Assembly: GCA_943737045.1 (NCBI GenBank)
Contig: CALSFV010000044.1
Span: 186,001-250,000, forward strand
Direction of reading: 5' to 3'
Source: Parapristionchus giblindavisi
Lineage: Eukaryota > Nematoda > Chromadorea > Rhabditida > Diplogasteridae
Length of the DNA: 64,000 nt
Shown here: piece by piece, positions 60,411 to 64,000 of the stretch
Layout: the number at the start of each line of letters is the position of its first letter
Numbering within the stretch: position 1 is the stretch's first letter
Position numbers and translations under genes: made by a program
The notes under the pieces: generated by a model
The model's input: the letters and a program-made list of their open reading frames with translations, nothing else
What the model was told of the DNA's origin: nothing
The model's database searches: none

Positions 60411-61604
60411 AGGGACATTCCCCCTAATCTTGCGCAATCATGAAAACCTTTCGCACAGCTGTGAATGGCATTTGCGATAAGGACTTGTATTGACAACATA
60501 ATAATCTTCAGTTTCTATTATGAACTAATCGAGTCATATTAATAAACGACTATACTTAAAAGGAACAAATCTTAATTTGCACGTTATGAGTAACACCAGA
60601 AAATATTATGGTATGTTCAATTACTATAAGTGCCCCATTGTGGAAATACTAATAATGAAAACAAATAATCAAAAAAAGAATCAGTTTGTAAGGGTCAGAG
60701 TTGGTCTGTTTTCTTGAGTGGATCAAAATATCTCTCACAATCAGAGACGGAAGAAAAAGAAATTGCGAGCAATTTCCCTATGCCCTGACTTACTTTTCTG
60801 GACTAATAGTTAGTGTTGATAGGATAAATTGTACTATATTGTTTGTCATAAAGAAAACACAACAGACCACTTGAAATATTCGGAGAAATGACCGTCTTGA
60901 TCAGTGTCTAAGAAAAAGAATGATTTCACAATTATCACTAGGTTGATTGATATGCACACAATCTTGATAAGATAAATATCCCTCTTCCCTCTCTTTCTAC
61001 CTATGTCTCTCGCCTTCTCTCTCTCTCTGAAGAGCTTCCTCCCTCTCTCCTGTAACGAACTGTTCCTATGATCATGGACGATATGTCGCCAAAAGGTTAT
61101 TTTACTTTCGGGATCATACATCAAATAATAGGCACAAAATGATATCATGTTTGAAGAAATGATGAACAGCTGATTCATGAACAAAAGTTCAATGGGAATT
61201 AAGATGATCGATAATGTGAACTTTGAACGGTGATGATTGGTTCTGACTAAGTTTTCGTAATAATGAGTAATTTTCACTCTCCTTTCCGGAGACAACAAGA
61301 ATTCAGTAAAGCCATTGCCAGAAAATCAAAATGGATGAATCAGAACGATGGTTTCTACGATCAATGATGACTAGTTGTAAGAAATAGAAACACCCTGATT
61401 TTATTCCGCAAAGAACTATCGGATCTCTACGAAGCGCATCAGGAAGAGCATAACAAAAGATTGAAAACCATCGAAAGACAAAATAATCAATATCAGTGAT
61501 TCAGCGTAAAAAAACAATATGTACAGTTGCGTTCTTAAGATCAGAGGAAGAGAATGGCTGGATTAGCAGATAGTGGAGACGATGACGTAGAAGAGATGAT
61601 CATG

Positions 61605-61630
61605 GGAGGGAGGGGAGAGGGAGAGAGAAC

Positions 61631-61714
<84 letters not shown>

Positions 61715-61925
61715 TGGATATAGAGAGAGGGATAAAGACACAGGGAGGAAGAGAGAGACAGATGAAAAAGAGGGAGAGAAGGACAAAGGTAAAGTTGAGG
61801 CAGTGAAAAGCAGCAGAAGAATGTGATGGAGCAGGACGCGGCTGTGCAGGAGAAGGAGATAGAGGGAGAGGGAGAGGAAAGAGGAGAGGAGAGAGAGGAT
61901 AGGAAGGAGTGGGAGAGAGGATGAA
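61605..61925. repeat. (GA)n microsatellite with flanking GA-rich DNA
   Basis: A pure GA run at about 61,634-61,710, followed by purine-rich DNA to 61,925. Confidence 0.9.
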
Positions 61926-63134
61926 AAGAGTAGGAGGAGGTCGTCTTCAGCCTGAAGCATGAACACCGCTTATCGGTGTAACACTAGAAAATATCTATTA
62001 TTACTAATATTATCTTGCTTTTAAAAAGTAGACAAAGGCTAACAATAAGCCTTCCTCCTTTAACAAGAAGAGAAACAAATCAAAATAACATCGAAGAAAT
62101 AAAATAATAAATGTATGAACTGAAAAATTATTGATAATTATAGGAATTTACTAGGACTAATAACAATAGCTTTTCGCACCATAGCGTTATTAGTACGGTA
62201 GATTGATTTATTGATTTTTGCAAGCTATCATCAGACTTGTAACTCGAGAAGATGAAGATAAAGCAGAAAAAGAAGAAGATGACGAAGTCTACGATCACCC
62301 TAGACTTCTTTGCTTTGTTGAGATTATGAAAGATATGAAGAGAAATAGAGATAGTGTGAGATTGAACGAGGATCAGAGACTTTCTGTTCCTCAAAGTCGT
62401 ATTAAAGAGTAGCGAAAAGAAAATCAAAGAAACTCTCCTCGTTTTACACACACTCTTGCCTCTTTTTCTTTTCTTTTCGTCATTTTGAACAGAATATTAA
62501 TAAAGCCTACGTGATTCCCATAGCCTTTCTTTACCGAATTGTGTCACAGTCTATTGCTCTCACTCTCAGAGGAGAGTAATGAGACGGATCAGTAAAGAGA
62601 GGCTACTCAAACTAGCCTGAGGGCAGAGGGGAGGGGGGGGGGGGTAGGAGAGGGAGAGGGAGATGCCTGTTCAAAAGTCTATAAGATTAAAGAGAAGAGG
62701 AATAAGTAGAATAGATCAAGAAATGAAAAGAAGAAAAGAAGGGAAATGACGAATTGCATGGAAACAGTGAAAGAACAAAGTGATTCATTATGAATATTGT
62801 ACTAGTCGGCTACAAAAACTTCAGAATGCCATCATTTTTCCTCGACGGAATTTGGAGTTTAGACAATTAGTAATTTTGCGAAATTTTGCGAAAGGACAAT
62901 GGAAAAATCGATTTGATCGAAGAAAATGGCTGCAAACAGAACACTGTACAACAAGGCAATCAAAAGACACGAAAAGAAGACAAAATTCTCCATTTTTTGC
63001 ACACTACTCTCTCGCCGCTTTTATTTCTTTTTCATAAATGAATAAGGAGCATGAATATCGATAGCTCTGGAGTAGATGATTAGACTTAGATACATGGGCA
63101 TCCGGTCCAGATTAGTATAACGAGCATGAGAAAG

Positions 63135-63283
63135 AGAGACGAAGAGACAATTATGGAGGAGGGAGAGGGGTAGAGATTGAGAGAGGAGAGAGAGGAAGAG
63201 GAAGAGCATGGATACTGGGGAGAGGAGGAAGAAAGAGAGGGAGAGGGAGGGAAGGATACGAGGGAGAGATAGAAGAGAGATGC

Positions 63284-63337
<54 letters not shown>

Positions 63338-63345
63338 GACAGAGG
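63135..63345. repeat. (GA)n microsatellite and GA-rich flank
   Basis: GA/GGA-rich from 63,135, with a pure GA run at about 63,285-63,333. Confidence 0.85.
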
Positions 63346-63539
63346 GAGATGAGGGTAGAGAGGTAGAGAAGAGGGAGCGAGAGGTTGCAGAGTCAGAAGA
63401 GAGATTGAGGAGAGTAAGTGATAGAGAGAATTGGACATATCCGAACAATTCCACACTCTAAACACTGGAGTCCTTCCCTTGTACCTTGGGGACACAAAAT
63501 GTAATGAGGAGCAGATCGATGAAAAGATTCATTTAGTGG

Positions 63540-63675
63540 AGGGGAGGGGAGAGAGGGAGAGAGGCAGAGCGAGAGATAGGGAAAGGGAGAGGGAGAGGGA
63601 GAGGGAGAGGGAGAGGGAGAGGGAGAGGGAGAGGGAGAGGGAGAGGGAGAGGGAGAGGGAGAGGGAGGAATAGGA
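63540..63675. repeat. (GAGAGG)n hexamer tandem array
   Basis: About 85 bp of perfect GGGAGA hexamers (63,580-63,665) inside a purine-only stretch. Confidence 0.92.
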
Positions 63676-64000
63676 GAGAGAAGGGAGAATGATGACAAAA
63701 TTGAAATTAGGATGAAACCGCGAGATACAAAGTCGAGAAAATATCGCCCGAGGCAAAAAAGTGTAATAAATCAGACTCTAATGAAGGACCATTGGGATCG
63801 TCCTGCCAGGCATACAGACAATGGCATCTAAAGACAGAGAAAGTGTCTCTCTCGGCCAAAAGCAAGACACTTGACTCATCCTTGGTGTGACTCATCGACG
63901 TTTCCCAATCGCGACTTTCCTGTCGAATCTTGTACAGTGAGCCAAGACGACGTTTACCAGAGAGACGACACCACTTGTTCTGTCATCACACCACTGCAAT

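Larger units (their letters stand above)
57000..64000. other. Region upstream of klp-4, no gene recognised
   Basis: 7 kb of AT-rich DNA with GA/CT tracts at about 57,040-57,140, 58,370-58,430, 60,065-60,410, 61,600-61,925 and 63,135-63,670. Long open frames through these tracts give Leu/Ser- or Arg/Glu-only proteins and are not genes. A 150-codon frame at 60,846-61,298 has no recognisable domain or splice context. The last 300 bp are more GC-balanced and could be the edge of another gene, but I see no clear exon. Confidence 0.5.

Noticed and set aside
60846..61298. 150-codon frame with two hydrophobic stretches
   Set aside because: No recognisable domain. It contains a stretch from a CT-rich tract, and there is no splice or conservation evidence.
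63707..64000. GC-balanced right-hand edge that might be an exon
   Set aside because: The open frames are short, no clear splice pair is seen, and the window ends too soon to judge.

Overview
The window is AT-rich nuclear DNA of a nematode. The genes have very short exons (mostly 50-150 bp) split by many small introns with short TTTCAG-, TAG- or AAG-type acceptors. The mobile DNA is of nematode type: Tc1-like and mariner elements, palindromic TA-flanked MITEs, a Ty3/gypsy element, and CR1-like and RTE-like LINE ends. The many tiny exons and the worm-type CK1/TTBK kinase fit a rhabditine nematode, possibly a diplogastrid such as Pristionchus. The species is inferred, not proven.

Layout. 1-0.63 kb: the first two exons of a gene for a secreted protein, minus strand, running off the left edge. 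2.4-8.7 kb: a giant imperfect palindrome with a tRNA-like stretch in each arm and a younger palindromic MITE in the left arm only. 9.9-12.7 kb: a TA tract and two mariner copies in tandem. 12.8-14.1 kb: MITE remnants and a 1.1 kb palindrome. 14.6-15.1 and 27.5 kb: two copies of the last exon of a degenerate membrane-protein gene. 15.46-26.77 kb: a three-level nest. A Tc1-like element (TA site) holds a Ty3/gypsy retrotransposon (4-bp duplication TGAT), which holds a 5'-truncated CR1-like LINE (5-bp duplication CAGTT). 26.9-27.5 kb: another palindromic MITE.

27.7-31.4 kb: a 17-exon casein kinase 1/tau-tubulin-kinase-like gene (536 aa), plus strand. 32.3-34.3 kb: a three-exon gene for an 87-aa helical protein, plus strand, with a MITE in its second intron. 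35.4-36.0 kb: an RTE-like LINE 3' end. 37.3-56.9 kb: a 48-exon kinesin-3 gene of the KIF13/KLP-4 type, minus strand, which I could join in frame from start to stop (1,551 aa). Its introns carry a 2-kb palindrome, an RTE-like LINE end, a palindromic MITE, a tRNA-like remnant and polypurine tracts. 57-64 kb: no gene recognised; AT-rich DNA broken up by GA/CT tracts.

The most unusual feature runs across both large genes. Many of their shortest introns are built almost entirely from one of two simple motifs, a heptamer TTTGATC/GATCAAA or an ACTTAAG/CTTAG family. In the second family the motif often supplies the splice sites themselves, giving unusual AAG acceptors. This looks like an introner-like or repeat-derived intron population and is the best candidate here for something undescribed.
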